A stretch of DNA of 64,000 bases from Holophagae bacterium (GTDB lineage Bacteria > Acidobacteriota > Holophagae > Acanthopleuribacterales > Acanthopleuribacteraceae): NCBI GenBank assembly GCA_029263455.1, contig JAJCXM010000008.1:682001-746000 (forward strand), in the 5' to 3' direction. A program made the translations under genes and the position numbers. Each line of letters starts with the position of its first letter. Position 1 is the first letter of the stretch. A model generated the notes under the pieces. That model was not told the origin of the DNA. It searched no databases and was given only the letters and a program-made list of their open reading frames with translations. Positions 55,533 through 63,808 of this stretch are shown here, piece by piece.

Positions 55533-55926
55533 ATGGGAGCGACCGGCTCTACCCGATTACCGCCCAGCATTTGTTTGGGCGTTGACGGCGTGTCTCGCGC
55601 TTTTTGGCGTCATCTTTATGTTGGTATTGAACCCTGTTTACGCCGCGTCATTGAATGCCAGCTTGGGTTTGTCGCAACAGTCGGGCTTTGAACTTAGAGA
55701 GGGTTCAGCGCCGCTAGATCAATTGATTGAGGCCGCCGCAAATGATGAACAGCTGCTGGCCGATTGGTTACATCCAAACGAATCGACGAAGAACGTCGGT
55801 TTGGCCAGTCAACTTCAGGATGAAGAAGTGTATGCCGTGCGCCGTTACGATGACGGCCGTGGCCGAAAAGTAGTCGTCTACTCACAGGTAGTTGGCGAAC
55901 AAGAATTAGTACCAGTTATTTATTAA
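55435..55926 (+). CDS. Putative membrane anti-sigma factor
   Basis: The 163-residue protein has a charged cytosolic N-terminus (about 45 residues), one membrane helix (about 48-66, FVWALTACLALFGVIFML), and an exported C-terminal domain of about 95 residues. That is the general architecture of ECF anti-sigma factors, although I see no zinc-binding HxxxCxxC motif. It overlaps the end of the sigma gene by 98 bases, suggesting tight coupling. ATG 55435 or 55438 follows AGGGG. Assigned mainly by position and topology. Confidence 0.68.
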   Translation: MMKAFKDALNKMEKPNPSTDHFKSELRSRLLAEWERPALPDYRPAFVWALTACLALFGVIFMLVLNPVYAASLNASLGLSQQSGFELREGSAPLDQLIEAAANDEQLLADWLHPNESTKNVGLASQLQDEEVYAVRRYDDGRGRKVVVYSQVVGEQELVPVIY

Positions 55927-55939
55927 AAGGAGGTATCCC

Positions 55940-56830
55940 ATGAAAATTTCTCTTATGGCAATAGCCCTTTGCAGCGTGGCTGCATGGGCGGGAAATGGCT
56001 ATTTGGGTGTCATGTTACAGTCACTGGACGACGATCTGAAAGTCAGCTACGCCTATGAAGGCGAAGGTGTTCTCATTAATCACATCGTTCCCAGTTCGGG
56101 GGCAGATCGAGCCGGTCTCCTGGTTGGCGATATCATCACGCGCATTAATTCAGAAGAAGTGACTAAAGTACACGATGTCACAAAGCGTATGGCAGAAACA
56201 AGAAGTGGCGATGAAGTGCAGATTGCGGTAGTTCGCAGCGGTGAACCTCTCGAATTTGTCGTCCAAGTATCCGACGATCTGGCATTGGGTCGTCAACCCC
56301 ATGTCGTGCGAAAGTGGGCGATGGCTACCGATGAACGCCCATACATGGGCATCAACTTCGAACCCTTAAACACCCAGTTGGCGTCGTTTTTTGAAGTACC
56401 ACACGGCATTCTTGTCACGCAGGTCTTCGAAGAGTCGGCCGCCGAGAAAGCCGGGATTTTGGCTGGCGACGTGTTAACGGCCATTGATGGTCTGCCGCTC
56501 AATGAGGAACATGACTTACTGAAGCAGCTGCATGAACATCAGGCTGGTGATTTGGTCAATTTTGACATTGTGCGCAAAGGCAAATCCCTGTCGTTGCCTC
56601 TCACCTTGGAGAAACATAGCCAAGACCGTGGCATGCGTTGGCTCGACGAAAGCGGCAAAGTATTTAGGGTTGGTCCCGACCAACGGCTAGATCTTCATCG
56701 CTCACTTATGAGCAGTGGCGCCCATGCAATGCGCATTAACGACGATGTGCTAACAAGTATCAAAGAACAGCTGGGACAACTGAAGACCGAACTAGAAGAA
56801 TTGAGAAAGGAATTAAAAGAAAGACGCTGA
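55940..56830 (+). CDS. Exported protein with two PDZ domains and C-terminal coiled coil
   Basis: The 296-residue protein has a signal peptide (residues 1-18) and two PDZ domains (about 20-115 and 130-230), each with the typical GVLINHIVPSSGADRAGLLVGDII or GILVTQVFEESAAEKAGILAGDVL carboxylate-binding region. There is no protease Ser/His/Asp domain before them, unlike DegP. The last 30 residues form a charged coiled coil. AAGGAGG precedes the ATG. As part of the sigma cluster it may sense misfolded protein C-termini, as PDZ domains do in DegS; this is inference. Confidence 0.88.
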   Translation: MKISLMAIALCSVAAWAGNGYLGVMLQSLDDDLKVSYAYEGEGVLINHIVPSSGADRAGLLVGDIITRINSEEVTKVHDVTKRMAETRSGDEVQIAVVRSGEPLEFVVQVSDDLALGRQPHVVRKWAMATDERPYMGINFEPLNTQLASFFEVPHGILVTQVFEESAAEKAGILAGDVLTAIDGLPLNEEHDLLKQLHEHQAGDLVNFDIVRKGKSLSLPLTLEKHSQDRGMRWLDESGKVFRVGPDQRLDLHRSLMSSGAHAMRINDDVLTSIKEQLGQLKTELEELRKELKERR

Positions 56831-56849
56831 AAACTATTTTTTGAATCAT

Positions 56850-56874
56850 CGCGTCTTCTGTTGTGGAGGACGCG
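56850..56874 (+). promoter_or_regulatory. Ribosome-binding-site-sequestering hairpin
   Basis: A 9-bp stem pairs 56850-56858 (CGCGTCTTC) with 56866-56874 (GAGGACGCG; one G-U pair), so the GGAGGA ribosome-binding site (56865-56870) is buried directly before ATG 56875. An alternative stem pairs AAGACGC (56821-56827) with GCGTCTT (56851-56857), freeing that site. The two structures exclude each other. Confidence 0.55.
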
Positions 56875-57882
56875 ATGATCACATTCTTTATGGCGCTACT
56901 GAGCGCAGGATCCCTGAAAGCTGACCTTGTTCTACAAGCGAATCTCAGCGAATACGAAATATACGAGATGGTGCCCTGTGTGATCTTTGAAAGTGGCGCT
57001 ATGGCTGTCGCTGGTGAACAAGAGATCGTTTTGCTGGGCGAAGATGGTCGACTATTGAAACGGCTTGGCCGAAAGGGTCAAGGTCCCGGGGAATTCCAAC
57101 GCATCAGCAACTTGATTTTTGACCAAAGCAAGAATCAGCTGGTCGCCATCGATAATATGAATCGACGTTTCTCTGTTTGGTCTGAGGCTGGTGAATTAGT
57201 TTCCGATCGTCAGTTCCCCACCGGATTGGCCTTTGACTTCCGTATGTTAGACGGGTCGGTTTATGGATTGATCGATTTGGCCGGTCACTTTGACGGCAAT
57301 CCCCGACTGGTGCGTTACGGTGACGGCGGAGAGACTGAATTATGGGGTAAGAAACTATCGGGCCCCTTGCCGGTGACGGCCTCAACCTTTCCTGATGGCG
57401 GTGAAATTGCCATACTCTTGGAGTGGGACCCTCGCATCGTTTATGCCGTTTGTAGAGATTTCGCAGCGGTGACCTGGGCGGCTGATAACAAGATCTATTT
57501 GGTGGATTTACAGACTCACAAAGTCATAAACTCGTTTGTTTGCAAGCTGCCACGCTACGAGTTAACCGACGAAGATGTCAATCGACAAGTTATGAAGTTC
57601 GATCCTTCGTACCGGGACATCCTGGCGCCAAAAGTGATTCGATCCGAATTCTGGCCATCTACCAGTTCGATATTTATCGATCCGAAACAGCGCATTTGGG
57701 TGTTTAGTTATCGCCGATCCGAAACAGAACCGGTGGCTGTGCGTGTTTTTGACAAAGAGGGCGTTGAATTGGGCCGAGGTGAGCTCAGCGAAGTGCCTTC
57801 TCACATCGACGGGCAAACCATTTTAATGACCGTCATGCTCGATGATGAAGTCTGGCTGCAAAAACGCCATTTTCAGCTTTAG
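56875..57882 (+). CDS. Exported six-bladed beta-propeller-like protein
   Basis: The 335-residue protein has a signal peptide (residues 1-16) and NHL/6-bladed-propeller features: EIVLLGEDGRLLKRLGRKGQGPGEFQRI, then NQLVAIDNMNRRFSVWSEAGEL and QRIWVFSYRR. The GxGPGEF signature is typical of 6-bladed propeller proteins in Bacteroidetes and Acidobacteria. ATG 56875 is only 4 bases after GGAGGA, which lies inside a hairpin; GTG 56863 is less likely. It is the last gene of the rightward sigma cluster and probably a periplasmic binding or sensing protein. Confidence 0.78.
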   Translation: MITFFMALLSAGSLKADLVLQANLSEYEIYEMVPCVIFESGAMAVAGEQEIVLLGEDGRLLKRLGRKGQGPGEFQRISNLIFDQSKNQLVAIDNMNRRFSVWSEAGELVSDRQFPTGLAFDFRMLDGSVYGLIDLAGHFDGNPRLVRYGDGGETELWGKKLSGPLPVTASTFPDGGEIAILLEWDPRIVYAVCRDFAAVTWAADNKIYLVDLQTHKVINSFVCKLPRYELTDEDVNRQVMKFDPSYRDILAPKVIRSEFWPSTSSIFIDPKQRIWVFSYRRSETEPVAVRVFDKEGVELGRGELSEVPSHIDGQTILMTVMLDDEVWLQKRHFQL

Positions 57883-57893
57883 TGATTATCATA

Positions 57894-57925
57894 GACTTGA
57901 ACGTTCGCTCAAACGTTTTCGAGTC
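57894..57925. terminator. Hairpin between convergent genes
   Basis: GACTTGAA pairs with TTCGAGTC (8 bp) and, after a two-base bulge, CGTT pairs with AACG around a CGCTCA loop. It lies 11 bases after the propeller gene and 10 bases before the end of the leftward cluster. No T-tract is visible on either strand. Confidence 0.4.
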
Positions 57926-57934
57926 AAGCAAAAA

Positions 57935-58192
57935 CTACGGGTTCTGTTGGTACGACTGCCAGATTGCCATGATGAAATAGATGGAACAGGTGATCAAGGC
58001 AGCGCCCCAGAAACGGGTGCGCCAAGGTCGAGCTGATGCCAAAGCAGCAATGGCTAGAGCACCTGATGTGACCAAAGTGATAATGGCCCACATGGTATTG
58101 GCTGCGACGAATAACCTGATAAAAAAATACATTGTCAGGCTACTAATCAACAAATCAAAGATTCGGATGGAAGATTCTGAGGACGAGCTCAT
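57935..58192 (-). CDS. Small membrane protein (85 aa)
   Basis: The product has a short charged/Ser-rich N-terminus and three hydrophobic segments (about residues 12-30, 33-52 and 60-78), with ARPWRTRFWG as a positively charged loop. Its ATG overlaps the TGA of the preceding gene by 4 bases (ATGA), which supports translation. No family recognised. It ends the leftward operon that carries the second sigma factor. Confidence 0.65.
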   Translation of the reverse strand: MSSSSESSIRIFDLLISSLTMYFFIRLFVAANTMWAIITLVTSGALAIAALASARPWRTRFWGAALITCSIYFIMAIWQSYQQNP

Positions 58193-58674
58193 TGGTTTTT
58201 GTCCATTCTGCGTTGTCGTGGTCTGTTGTTCATGCGTTTTTCTTGTAAATTCCGGATACGACGAAACACTTCTTTTTGGAACTGATCGTAGAATACAAAC
58301 ACATCAATCACCTGTTGGCCATTCAAAACTTTCGACATGTCGTTCCAGAGCTGCATTTCCAGGTCATGTAATTGCTGACGCACCTTAAGAAAATCGGCAA
58401 ACGTCGTCTCCGCTTCTTCAACCGAAATACTTCGACTTGAGCCACGTCGTTTGAACATTTGTTCCTGGCGAATAAGCGTGAAACGCTTGTGTTCGTAGTC
58501 GTCAAATATCTCATTGACCTTTAGCAAGAGGTCATCGCTTAGATCAAGATTCTTTTTGGTTTCAGCCAATCGAATAAAGCGGATCGTTTCTACAGCTTCT
58601 TCGCGGGCCTGATTAGGCTGCGCAAAGGCTAATGCAGTAAGTGCCCAAAGACTGGTAACAAAAATCCATCGCAT
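58189..58674 (-). CDS. Periplasmic LTXXQ/Spy-like helical protein
   Basis: The 161-residue protein starts at ATG 58674 behind AGGAAGGG and has a signal peptide (residues 1-18, ending AFAQ). The mature part is a long, charged helical bundle (LAETKKNLDLSDDLLLKVNEIFDDYEHKRF, then a run rich in Gln and basic residues) and ends with an Arg-rich tail. This resembles the CpxP/Spy (LTXXQ) chaperone-like group but the exact LTxxQ motif is replaced by LDLSDD. It lies directly after the second anti-sigma gene, so it may sense or buffer envelope stress. Confidence 0.65.
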   Translation of the reverse strand: MRWIFVTSLWALTALAFAQPNQAREEAVETIRFIRLAETKKNLDLSDDLLLKVNEIFDDYEHKRFTLIRQEQMFKRRGSSRSISVEEAETTFADFLKVRQQLHDLEMQLWNDMSKVLNGQQVIDVFVFYDQFQKEVFRRIRNLQEKRMNNRPRQRRMDKNQ

Positions 58675-58678
58675 GAAT

Positions 58679-59158
58679 TTACCCTTCCTGATCTTCATTT
58701 CCCGATAATAACAAGAGATCTTCTGTACTTAGGTCCTCAATCGCGTCAAACAACTCGTCATCGTTCTGATAAGCGTCCCAAATCACGTCCGACCCTTCGC
58801 CTAACTCCCAAACCAATGTTTCTTCGCTTGATTGCATGTACGCGCTGTGCAAGAAAGCGAGGCTGTCATCGCTGAGCTGGTCGAGTTCAGTTGCCGGAGA
58901 CGGTGTAACCCAAAAGACGAGCGCCATAGCCGCAGCAGCCACTAATCCAATACCGGATAGCCACCAACGTCGCCGCCCGCTTTGCCGTTGTATTTTCTGC
59001 GACAGACGCTGATTGAAATTAGCCCAATACAGAGGACCCGGTTCTGGATCTTCTAAGGCCCGCACTTCTTCAAAAAGATCTGCGAGCTGTCGCTCTTCTT
59101 TAGCTAGAGTTTTCTTGTCTTCGCCGTCCAAGAAATCATTGAATCGATTTTGGTTCAT
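58679..59158 (-). CDS. Putative membrane anti-sigma factor 2
   Basis: The 159-residue protein has a charged cytosolic N-terminus of about 60 residues (MNQNRFNDFLDGEDKKT), one membrane helix (about 71-88, WWLSGIGLVAAAAMALVFW), and an acidic exported C-terminal domain ending STEDLLLLSGNEDQEG. This is the layout of anti-sigma proteins with a single helix. Its ATG 59158 overlaps the TGA of the sigma gene (ATGA). No zinc-binding motif is seen. Assigned from topology and position. Confidence 0.7.
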   Translation of the reverse strand: MNQNRFNDFLDGEDKKTLAKEERQLADLFEEVRALEDPEPGPLYWANFNQRLSQKIQRQSGRRRWWLSGIGLVAAAAMALVFWVTPSPATELDQLSDDSLAFLHSAYMQSSEETLVWELGEGSDVIWDAYQNDDELFDAIEDLSTEDLLLLSGNEDQEG

Positions 59159-59769
59159 GATTCTCCTCCGAGCATCTGCTTGAGTTTCTTCATGGCGTGA
59201 AAAATGTTCGCCTTCACAGTACCCACCGAACAATCCATGATGCTTGAAACTTCCTCATAGGTCAGGTCTTTATACGTTTTTAATAGCAAGGCTTCTTTTT
59301 GTCGTTCGGGTAAGCGTTGGATTGCGCGACGTAACTGATCCTTGTCGTCTTTGGAGATGAGCCCATGAAGGCTATCTTTTTGTTGGTGACTGAATTCCGC
59401 AGGCTCTTCGCCAATGTCTTTGGCTATGCGGCTACTCTTTTTGACATTAATACTGAGGTTGGTTGTAATGCGCAACAACCAGGTTTTTAACGACGCTTCG
59501 CCCCTAAACCCAGATAGGTTCTCGTAAGCTTTGATGAATGTTTCCTGGGCCAAGTCGTCTGCCTCTTCGTGGTTGTGCGTGTATCGATAAGCTACCGCAT
59601 AAACCAGTTGGCGATATTTGTTGACCAACTGATCAAAAGCGATAGGGTCGCCATTGCATGCCGCCTGGACTAAAAGATCGTCCTCACCCACGGTGTTGGC
59701 TAACTTCATCACTGAGGTCTTGACTTGATTGGCTAACACCATGGGTAAGGTCTCTCGGTCCATCATCAT
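59155..59769 (-). CDS. ECF-type RNA polymerase sigma factor (RpoE-like)
   Basis: The protein has the RpoE-type order: sigma2 (GDPIAFDQLVNKYRQLVYAVAYRYTHNHEEADDLAQETFIKAYENL) and sigma4 (LPERQKEALLLKTYKDLTYEEVSSIMDCSVGTVKANIFHAMKKLKQ). The start is uncertain: ATG 59769 opens a run of three ATG codons, but ATG 59742 and ATG 59709 or an upstream TTG at 59814 are possible, none with a good ribosome-binding site. It lies 50 bases after fmt in the same direction and is followed by the anti-sigma gene. Confidence 0.9.
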   Translation of the reverse strand: MMMDRETLPMVLANQVKTSVMKLANTVGEDDLLVQAACNGDPIAFDQLVNKYRQLVYAVAYRYTHNHEEADDLAQETFIKAYENLSGFRGEASLKTWLLRITTNLSINVKKSSRIAKDIGEEPAEFSHQQKDSLHGLISKDDKDQLRRAIQRLPERQKEALLLKTYKDLTYEEVSSIMDCSVGTVKANIFHAMKKLKQMLGGES

Positions 59770-59819
59770 GGGTAATGACAATTGATCTCGCAAATGGTTT
59801 AACCGCAGGCACAAAAAAC

Positions 59820-60773
59820 CTACACAGGGGTGCGGATCGCTGTCAGTTTTTGGCCAGATTTGAGGGGATGTCCGTTGAGGAAAGCTTGTATCGGCATGAC
59901 CGATTTCCCTGCTGGCTGTACTTGTAAGAGGTCAATGATGGTGTTTTGGCCACATGCCACCCTGCAGGTACGCTTGTCGCTATGGATAATCGTGCCAGGC
60001 GATTCTTGATGGGGATGGGCTAGAGCCACGACTTCAACCAGCTTAAGAGGTAAATCGTCGAGGGTACACATAACCCCTGGCCATTCGTGAAAAGCACGTG
60101 TCATGCGTTCGATGTGTTGGCCAGATTGCGTGAAGGATACGAAGCCCATCTCCTTTGAAATTATGGGAGCGTAAGTTACTTGTTCTTCGTCTTGAGGCAC
60201 AGGGACCGTGCTGGCAATCGTCGGCAATGTGTCTATTAGAAGCTGTGCACCTTTAAGCGACAATTCGCGCTCTAGTTCGGTTTTGAGGGCGGTTACCCCA
60301 ATGGCAAGTTCTGTTTGTGCATAAACCGGTCCTGCATCAAGGCCGCGGCTCATACGCATAATTGACACACCCGTATTGTCATCGCCAGCAAGAATAGCGT
60401 GGTGGATAGGCGAAGCACCGCGCCACCGGGGTAACAAGGACGCGTGCACATTGATACAACCATAAGCGGGCATTTCAAGCAGGGACTTACGCAAAATTCG
60501 TCCAAAAGCGGCTACGACAATGCAATGTAAGTCCATGGCTCGGAGCGTCTGAAGAAAGTCAGGATCTCTTAAGTTTTGCGGTTGAAATACAGGGATTCCG
60601 TGTGTCTGGGCACTTAGCTTGACTGGACATGGCTGCGGCTTACGCGATCTGCCTTTGGGCCTGTCGGGCTGGCACACGACACCTAGAACATGGTGTCGAC
60701 CCCTAATAAGTGCTTCGAGTGAGGGCACCGCAAATTGTGGCGTGCCCATAAACACCAAGTTCAGGGCTGCCAA
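59820..60773 (-). CDS. fmt: Methionyl-tRNA formyltransferase
   Basis: The enzyme formylates initiator Met-tRNA using 10-formyl-tetrahydrofolate. The 317-residue protein has VFMGTPQFAVPSLEAL at the start, the catalytic-site segment CINVHASLLPRWRGASPIHHAILAGD, GVSIMRMSRGLDAGPV and a C-terminal OB-like domain. Start is TTG 60773, inside the 3' end of def (13-base overlap), as there is no better initiator. Together with def it forms the standard formylation/deformylation pair. Confidence 0.96.
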   Translation of the reverse strand: MAALNLVFMGTPQFAVPSLEALIRGRHHVLGVVCQPDRPKGRSRKPQPCPVKLSAQTHGIPVFQPQNLRDPDFLQTLRAMDLHCIVVAAFGRILRKSLLEMPAYGCINVHASLLPRWRGASPIHHAILAGDDNTGVSIMRMSRGLDAGPVYAQTELAIGVTALKTELERELSLKGAQLLIDTLPTIASTVPVPQDEEQVTYAPIISKEMGFVSFTQSGQHIERMTRAFHEWPGVMCTLDDLPLKLVEVVALAHPHQESPGTIIHSDKRTCRVACGQNTIIDLLQVQPAGKSVMPIQAFLNGHPLKSGQKLTAIRTPV

Positions 60774-61273
60774 GTGCCCGCCTTAACGCGCTTCTGCACT
60801 TTCTTTTTGATTAGGTCACGTTTTAAGCGCGAGATGCGATCGGTCATTAGCACGCCCTTTAGGTGATCAATCTCGTGGCAGAACGCACGTGCAAGGAAAC
60901 CTTCGGCTTGCAGCTCAAATGGGTTTCCTGCGAGGTCTTGCGCTTGGATTAATACGCGGTAGGGGCGTTCAACGACGGTGGTGATATCTGGAAAACTGAG
61001 ACATCCTTCTTCACCTTTTTGTGAACCTTCCGTTTCGCAAATCGTTGGGTTAATCAGGATGTGGAGCTGATCTGGATCTTCGCCAACGGATACATCAACA
61101 ATCGCCATCTGAATGGCAGCCCCAACTTGCGGTGCAGCCAATCCGACGCCGGGCGCGCTGATCATGATGCGGTGCATTTCCGCAGCTAAGCGAGTTAACT
61201 CTTCGTCAAATACCTCAACCTTTTCGGCTACGCGATTGAGGATAGGGTCACCAAAAACGACAATTTCACGCAT
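60761..61273 (-). CDS. def: Peptide deformylase
   Basis: The enzyme removes the N-formyl group from nascent proteins. The 170-residue protein has the three deformylase motifs: GVGLAAPQVG (about residues 42-51), EGCLSFP with the metal-binding Cys (about 93-99) and HEIDHLKG with the HExxH metal site (about 134-141). It is preceded by the TPR-cNMP-binding gene after 12 bases and overlaps fmt by 13 bases. Confidence 0.97.
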   Translation of the reverse strand: MREIVVFGDPILNRVAEKVEVFDEELTRLAAEMHRIMISAPGVGLAAPQVGAAIQMAIVDVSVGEDPDQLHILINPTICETEGSQKGEEGCLSFPDITTVVERPYRVLIQAQDLAGNPFELQAEGFLARAFCHEIDHLKGVLMTDRISRLKRDLIKKKVQKRVKAGTWQP

Positions 61274-61285
61274 GGAATAGCCTGT

Positions 61286-62779
61286 CTACCTGAATCTCGA
61301 AGCATTCTGTTGCAGACGCGCCAAGTTGACGGACTGGATGGCTTCAAGGACACTGGGATGTTGTTTCACCAGATCAATGAACTGGCTCTTCCCCAATACT
61401 AGAACTTCGATGGCTGTTGTGGCAACTACGGTTGCATTGCGGGGTCGCTTGGTTAGCAAGGACGCTTCTCCAAAAAAGTCACCTGATTCCAGTTTGGCAA
61501 CGGGTGTCTCTACACCTTTGGCTTCCACCACGACGTCCACCTTACCGTCCGTCATCAGGAACATCTCATGCCCTTGCTCCCCTTGCTTGACGATGGTTGT
61601 ACCAGTGGCATAGGTACGCTCGTCCAAGGCCACGATGAGGTCCATGAATACGTCACGTGGCAAAGTTCTAAAGACAGGCCAATGGCGTTTGTTCTCCTCG
61701 CGTGTAGGTGCTTTCTCTTCTTTCGACGCAGGCTGGAAAATGGAGTCAATGGCATCTTCGAAACTGGCAAAGGCCATCTCGTCATCGTCGTTGTTGTTTA
61801 AGCTCTTTGACGCATTCTCAGATATTTTGAAAACGGCACTTTCTTTACCCGAGAATGCTGGCTCTGCTGCAGGTGTCGCTTCCTCTTTTTCGGCTTCAGG
61901 TAAGGCATTACTCGTAAGGGGCTCTTCATCAAAAATGTCTTTGCCCCAAATGCTGGATTCAACGTCTACGTGCTGTTTGGGTTCTGGCGTAGTCAAGGGC
62001 ACGGCGCCTTGCACCCTGGGTTTCATGGTCTCATCTTCGAACTTAATTGATTCGTCCCAAAGGTCAGTGGGCTTAATTTCCACTTCAGACTCATCCAGAT
62101 CATCGCTTGTGAGGTCCATGCCTGAATGGGAAACGAAGGCTGGCTCATCATCGATGGATTCGATGGCGGCTGCTTGCGGCTCTGGATCGACGGCTTCAGG
62201 TTCAACTTCAGCAACCTCTTCTTTGACCTCTGCGACCTCTTCAGCGGCCTCTTCAGGTAGCGGTGCGGCGGGGAACGGTAACGCCTCAGCTTCGGTGGGG
62301 TCTGGGGCCATCAGGATCTCTTCCACCGATTCCAAAGCCTTGGCATCTAAAGTTAAATCTATGGCTTCGATTGCATCCGCTGGCGCATCACTACCATTCT
62401 CGCTCTTTAGATTCCGAATTTGGGCTAATATTCGTTCGTCGATCATGTACTTCGGAACTTGATCGTTATACTCAGCAAGCTTGGTTAAGACCTCAACGCT
62501 GTCTGGTGCGATGCTCAGCGCTTTCTTGAAAGCAGCGACCGATTTATTAAAGAAGCCACGCTCACCATAGTGCTCGCCCATTCTGACGTAGAACTCGAGC
62601 GCCTGCGGGATTTTGTCTAGCCGTTTATATTGATCAGCAATATTATTCATTAAACGCGGGTCGTTAGGTTTCTTTTTGAATAGCTTAAGAAAACCGTCCA
62701 ACGCCTGTTTATGATTCCCTGCTGTTAAATGTTCCTGAGGTGTCTTGTTCTTGCCACCAAAGAGATCCAAAAAGCCCAA
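61286..62779 (-). CDS. TPR protein with C-terminal cyclic-nucleotide-binding domain
   Basis: The 497-residue protein begins MGFLDLFGGKNK and has TPR-like helices (about residues 13-110: NHKQALDGFLKLFKKKPNDPRL, FFNKSVAAFKKALSIAPDSVEVL). A long acidic, Ala/Glu/Pro-rich linker (about 130-365) is probably disordered. The C-terminal cNMP-binding domain (about 375-490) has the phosphate-binding cassette GDFFGEASLLTKRPRNATV. There is no effector domain after it. It may be a cAMP- or c-di-nucleotide-responsive scaffold; its operon with def and fmt is unexplained. Confidence 0.85.
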   Translation of the reverse strand: MGFLDLFGGKNKTPQEHLTAGNHKQALDGFLKLFKKKPNDPRLMNNIADQYKRLDKIPQALEFYVRMGEHYGERGFFNKSVAAFKKALSIAPDSVEVLTKLAEYNDQVPKYMIDERILAQIRNLKSENGSDAPADAIEAIDLTLDAKALESVEEILMAPDPTEAEALPFPAAPLPEEAAEEVAEVKEEVAEVEPEAVDPEPQAAAIESIDDEPAFVSHSGMDLTSDDLDESEVEIKPTDLWDESIKFEDETMKPRVQGAVPLTTPEPKQHVDVESSIWGKDIFDEEPLTSNALPEAEKEEATPAAEPAFSGKESAVFKISENASKSLNNNDDDEMAFASFEDAIDSIFQPASKEEKAPTREENKRHWPVFRTLPRDVFMDLIVALDERTYATGTTIVKQGEQGHEMFLMTDGKVDVVVEAKGVETPVAKLESGDFFGEASLLTKRPRNATVVATTAIEVLVLGKSQFIDLVKQHPSVLEAIQSVNLARLQQNASRFR

Positions 62780-62871
62780 ATTGTGCCTCGCTCGTTTCGT
62801 TCGTATCTGGCGGAATCTAAGCGCATTATATCAAGTTCGCAATTTTAATGAGTGCTCTTGAGTTTGCCGCG

Positions 62872-63645
62872 TCAATGGGGCCCCACAAAATCCGTTATTT
62901 CAGCCACGAATTGATCGGGTTCTTCAAGCGGTAACGTATGCCCACATTCAGCAAAAGTGCTGATACGACAGTCTTGAATCCAGTCTTCAAAATCATCACA
63001 ATCGGCTTCGCTGACCAAGGGATCCAAGGCTCCTCGAAAAATGAGCGTTGGACATTGCAGCTTTTTTGCGTCATCCACAATATCTGGGTAACCGGACATG
63101 CCTTCGAACATGGCCGTAAGGCCTTCTTTGCTATTGCGGGTCGCCATTCCTTTGACCAACATCCCGAGATCATCAAATTTGCGTAAAATGTTGACGCCGA
63201 TGATGGTTGGTAATGAAGCCCAGGCCAAGGCGTCCACGCCTCCCAGTTCAAGGCACTTCGCCCATGCAGTGACATGGGCTCGTCGCAGCGGTGTGGTTCT
63301 GGCGGCACAATTCACCAGGATCAGGCGACTAAAACGTTCTGGGAAACGAGACGCTGCACGAATGGCCACCCGACCGCCGTGTGAGAAGCCCACCAAGGTC
63401 GGCTTTTCATTGGCCAAATGCGTGTCCATAACAAACTTCAAGTCATCGACATGATCGTCAAGTTGATAAGGCCGAACGCCTAAATGGCTCTTGCCTTGTC
63501 CGCGTGGATCAAACAGAGTCCATTTCAAGTGGCTATTCTGGCGTGCAATGCCCCGCCAGTTGGCAGTCGTTTGCGTCAAGCCAGCACACAGTACGAGACT
63601 TGGACCCTGTCCGTAAGTCTCGACGTGGATGTTAGGTGAATACAT
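62872..63645 (-). CDS. Alpha/beta-hydrolase fold protein
   Basis: The 257-residue protein has the alpha/beta-hydrolase core: LVLCAGLTQTTANWRG, LFDPRGQGKSHLG, the nucleophile elbow LVGFSHGGRVAIRAA (GFSHG), LIFRGALDPLVSEAD with the acid, and the catalytic His in FAECGHTLPLEEP. The substrate is unknown. ATG 63645 is taken as the start because it lies beyond the stop of the CcmD-like gene; ATG 63708 would overlap that gene. Confidence 0.88.
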   Translation of the reverse strand: MYSPNIHVETYGQGPSLVLCAGLTQTTANWRGIARQNSHLKWTLFDPRGQGKSHLGVRPYQLDDHVDDLKFVMDTHLANEKPTLVGFSHGGRVAIRAASRFPERFSRLILVNCAARTTPLRRAHVTAWAKCLELGGVDALAWASLPTIIGVNILRKFDDLGMLVKGMATRNSKEGLTAMFEGMSGYPDIVDDAKKLQCPTLIFRGALDPLVSEADCDDFEDWIQDCRISTFAECGHTLPLEEPDQFVAEITDFVGPH

Positions 63646-63658
63646 GACTGGCTTACGC

Positions 63659-63808
63659 CTAACGATTCTCCAGGGTTTTGACGCGCTGCTCGATTTGACT
63701 AAGTTCACGTAGCAATCGTCTGTTCTTTAAGAGCAGGCTGGTAATGAAATAGGCCAAGATCAACCAAACCGCTGAATAGGCCGCTGTCAAATATCCTAAA
63801 CCGTTCAT
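63659..63808 (-). CDS. CcmD-like small heme-exporter protein (49 aa)
   Basis: This 49-residue gene was identified by reading the minus strand. The product has one membrane helix (about residues 4-26, GYLTAAYSAVWLILAYFITSLL) followed by a basic, Arg/Leu-rich tail with a short coiled coil (NRRLLRELSQIEQRVKTLENR), as in CcmD. Its ATG overlaps the TGA of the upstream gene (ATGA) and has GGAGG upstream. It sits immediately after ccmC, as expected for cytochrome c maturation. Moderately confident because the family is short and divergent. Confidence 0.75.
   Translation of the reverse strand: MNGLGYLTAAYSAVWLILAYFITSLLLKNRRLLRELSQIEQRVKTLENR

Noticed and set aside
57981-58388. 135-residue plus-strand frame
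   Set aside because: Overlaps two minus-strand genes that are linked by an ATGA overlap and have signal or membrane segments.
61635-62462. 275-residue Ser-rich open frame antisense to the TPR-cNMP-binding gene
   Set aside because: It mirrors the acidic low-complexity linker of the real gene, has no family resemblance and lacks a sensible ribosome-binding site.
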